Position numbers and translations under genes: made by a program. The notes below the pieces were generated by a model. The model was not told the origin of the DNA, searched no databases, and saw nothing but the letters and a program-made list of their open reading frames with translations. A stretch of 64,000 nucleotides of DNA from Allobosea sp. BH3. GTDB taxonomy: Bacteria; Pseudomonadota; Alphaproteobacteria; Rhizobiales; Beijerinckiaceae. Location: assembly GCF_025499465.1 (NCBI RefSeq), contig NZ_JAIMCA010000002.1:1-64000 (forward strand). The letters run 5' to 3'. The stretch's first letter is position 1. Every line of letters begins with the position of its first letter. Positions 62,534 through 64,000 of this stretch are shown in pieces.

Positions 62534-64000
62534 TCAGGGCGCGCGCCGCCGGGCGCCGTTGGTGCGTGGTTGTGTTCTTTGCTGCAAGAACGCGACGCCG
62601 CCAAGCCCTTCCTTACCGGAAGCGCCGTCTTTTCTTTGCTGCGACTGCTCACTGCGCGGCGCGTTGTCCTGATGGCGGGGCCGCTCGTTGCGCGAATCCT
62701 GGCGGTGGTCCTGGCGCCCGTCGCGACGCTGTTCCTGGCGCTCCGGCCGCCCTTCGCCGCCAGCCGCATGGCTGCGCTGGCCGCCCTGATCCGGCTTGCC
62801 GCCATGGCGGGGCTGCTGGCCTTGCGGACGCGCCTGCTGCTGCCCCTGCGGGCGGCCCTGACCACGCCCGCCGCCGTTCTGCTGGGGCTGGCCACGGCCG
62901 CCGCCGCGTTGATTCTGCGGCGGCTTCTTCGGTGTGCGGCCATCCCAATAAGGAACGTCACCGATCGGCGCCGGCTTGACGCCGGTCAGCTTCTCGATGG
63001 CCGCGAGATCGCCGCGCTCCTCCGGCGAGCAGAAGGCGATGGCGACGCCGGCGGCCCCGGCGCGGGCCGTGCGGCCGATGCGGTGGACATAGGTCTCGGG
63101 CACGTTCGGCAGGTCGTAGTTCACGACGTGGCTGATGCCGTCGACATCGATGCCGCGCGCCGCAATGTCGGTCGCGACAAGGATGCGCAAGTCGCCGTCG
63201 CGAAAGGCGCCGAGCGCGCGCTCGCGCTGGCCCTGGCTCTTGTTGCCGTGGATCGCCGCAGCCTCGATGCCGGACTGGCCGAGCTGGCGGACGACTTTGT
63301 CGGCGCCGTGCTTGGTACGGGTGAAGACGATGGCGCGCTCCATCTCGGGAACGCTCAGCGTCTTCGCCAGCAGCGCCGGCTTCTCGTTCTGCCCGGTGAA
63401 GATGACGCGCTGGTCGATCTTCTCGGCGGTCGTCGCGACCGGCGTCACCGCGACCTCGACCGGATCGGTGAGATAGGCGGAGGCGATATCGCGAATCGGC
63501 TTCGGCATGGTCGCCGAGAAGAGCAGCGTCTGGCGCTCCTTCGGGATCAGCGTGGCGATGCGGCGCAGCGCATGGATGAAGCCGAGATCGAGCATCTGGT
63601 CGGCTTCGTCGAGAACGAGGAACTCGATCTCGCGCAGAGAGACGGCACGCTGGTCGACGAGGTCAAGCAGGCGGCCGGGGGTGGCGACGAGGATGTCGAC
63701 CTTCTCGCCCAGCGCGCGGATCTGCTTGCCGACCGGCACGCCACCGAAGATCACCGTCGACTTCAGCGAGGTGAACTGGCCATAGGCGCGGATGCTGGCC
63801 TCGATCTGCGCCGCCAGCTCACGCGTCGGCGAGAGGATCAGCACGCGCACCGCGCGCGGCGAGAGACGCCGCGGCGCACCGAGCAGCCGGTGCAGCATCG
63901 GCAGCGCGAAAGCCGCCGTCTTGCCGGTGCCGGTCTGCGCGGCGCCGAGCAGGTCGCGGCCCTGCAGGATATGGGGGATCGCCTGCGCCTGGATCGGCGT
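62534..64000 (-). CDS. DEAD-box ATP-dependent RNA helicase (N-terminus outside window)
   Basis: RhlE/DeaD-like RNA helicase, 488 codons visible; the start lies beyond 64000. Q-motif region PIQAQAIPHIL, motif I AQTGTGKTAAF, PTRELAAQI, VLDEADQMLDLGF, SATMP and motif VI YVHRIGRTARAG are all seen. The C-terminal tail of about 120 residues is rich in Gln, Gly, Arg and His (QRGGGRGQPQQNGGG-like), an RNA-binding low-complexity region. Adjacent to a basic-tailed IF-1, suggesting a cold-shock or translation-related unit (inferred). Confidence 0.95.
   Translation of the reverse strand, partial: TPIQAQAIPHILQGRDLLGAAQTGTGKTAAFALPMLHRLLGAPRRLSPRAVRVLILSPTRELAAQIEASIRAYGQFTSLKSTVIFGGVPVGKQIRALGEKVDILVATPGRLLDLVDQRAVSLREIEFLVLDEADQMLDLGFIHALRRIATLIPKERQTLLFSATMPKPIRDIASAYLTDPVEVAVTPVATTAEKIDQRVIFTGQNEKPALLAKTLSVPEMERAIVFTRTKHGADKVVRQLGQSGIEAAAIHGNKSQGQRERALGAFRDGDLRILVATDIAARGIDVDGISHVVNYDLPNVPETYVHRIGRTARAGAAGVAIAFCSPEERGDLAAIEKLTGVKPAPIGDVPYWDGRTPKKPPQNQRGGGRGQPQQNGGGRGQGRPQGQQQARPQGQQPRHGGKPDQGGQRSHAAGGEGRPERQEQRRDGRQDHRQDSRNERPRHQDNAPRSEQSQQRKDGASGKEGLGGVAFLQQRTQPRTNGARRRAP

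Overview
The window is a G+C-rich chromosomal segment of an alphaproteobacterium, most likely order Hyphomicrobiales (Rhizobiales) and quite possibly Bosea or a close relative. Support comes from an MbfA iron exporter behind an iron-control-element palindrome, the two-subunit HisG/HisZ system, a DUF2076 protein, paired YkuD L,D-transpeptidases, and several palindromic repeat families in the gaps. The genus is an inference. No rRNA, tRNA, CRISPR array, prophage or intact insertion sequence was recognised. The content is mostly core and metabolic genes, densely packed on both strands. Genes at both window edges are cut.

Layout. 1-8.8 kb: chemotaxis receptor (cut), L,D-transpeptidase, DUF2076 protein, mbfA with operator, second L,D-transpeptidase, TauE-type exporter, GNAT plus EamA pair, thioesterase and MarR regulator. 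8.9-14 kb: CIRCE-controlled groES-groEL, a BacA/YddA-type fused ABC transporter, a META-domain protein. 14.2-18.4 kb: hisG-hisZ and hisS, separated by a low-G+C GIY-YIG nuclease cassette bounded by inverted palindromic repeats. 18.6-23.7 kb: glcF-glcE-glcD glycolate oxidase and a divergent LysR gene. 23.7-30 kb: a small Cys-rich exported protein with a leader hairpin, SMP-30 protein, peptide-type binding protein, AbrB-family membrane protein, aminotransferase, mscL. 30-34.9 kb: a 1186-residue transporter-like hybrid sensor kinase, a tyrosine phosphatase, an Lrp regulator. 34.9-42.1 kb: xseB, pirin, dxs, tlyA, an unknown protein, an HMCES/YedK protein, gamma-glutamyltransferase.

42.2-45.0 kb: a NitT/TauT-type ABC importer (binding protein, ATPase, permease). 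45.3-51.1 kb: D-2-hydroxyacid dehydrogenase, RumA-type methyltransferase, cysK, a TPR protein, corA. 51.2-59.4 kb: two overlapping SDR genes, methyltransferase, acyl-CoA dehydrogenase, Sua5 protein, LysR regulator, MFS transporter. 59.7-64 kb: SleB-type hydrolase, an exported protein, a small membrane protein, a basic-tailed IF-1, and a DEAD-box helicase cut by the window end.

Functional groups are histidine biosynthesis and charging, glycolate oxidation, protein folding, isoprenoid precursor synthesis with rRNA methylation, cell-wall remodelling and iron efflux. The most unusual structure is the GIY-YIG gene between two oppositely oriented copies of the dispersed palindromic element. Other notable items are the 35-bp palindrome touching mbfA, a hairpin that would cover a ribosome-binding site, a terminator whose loop is the stop codon of the convergent gene, and a low-G+C patch inside hisS.
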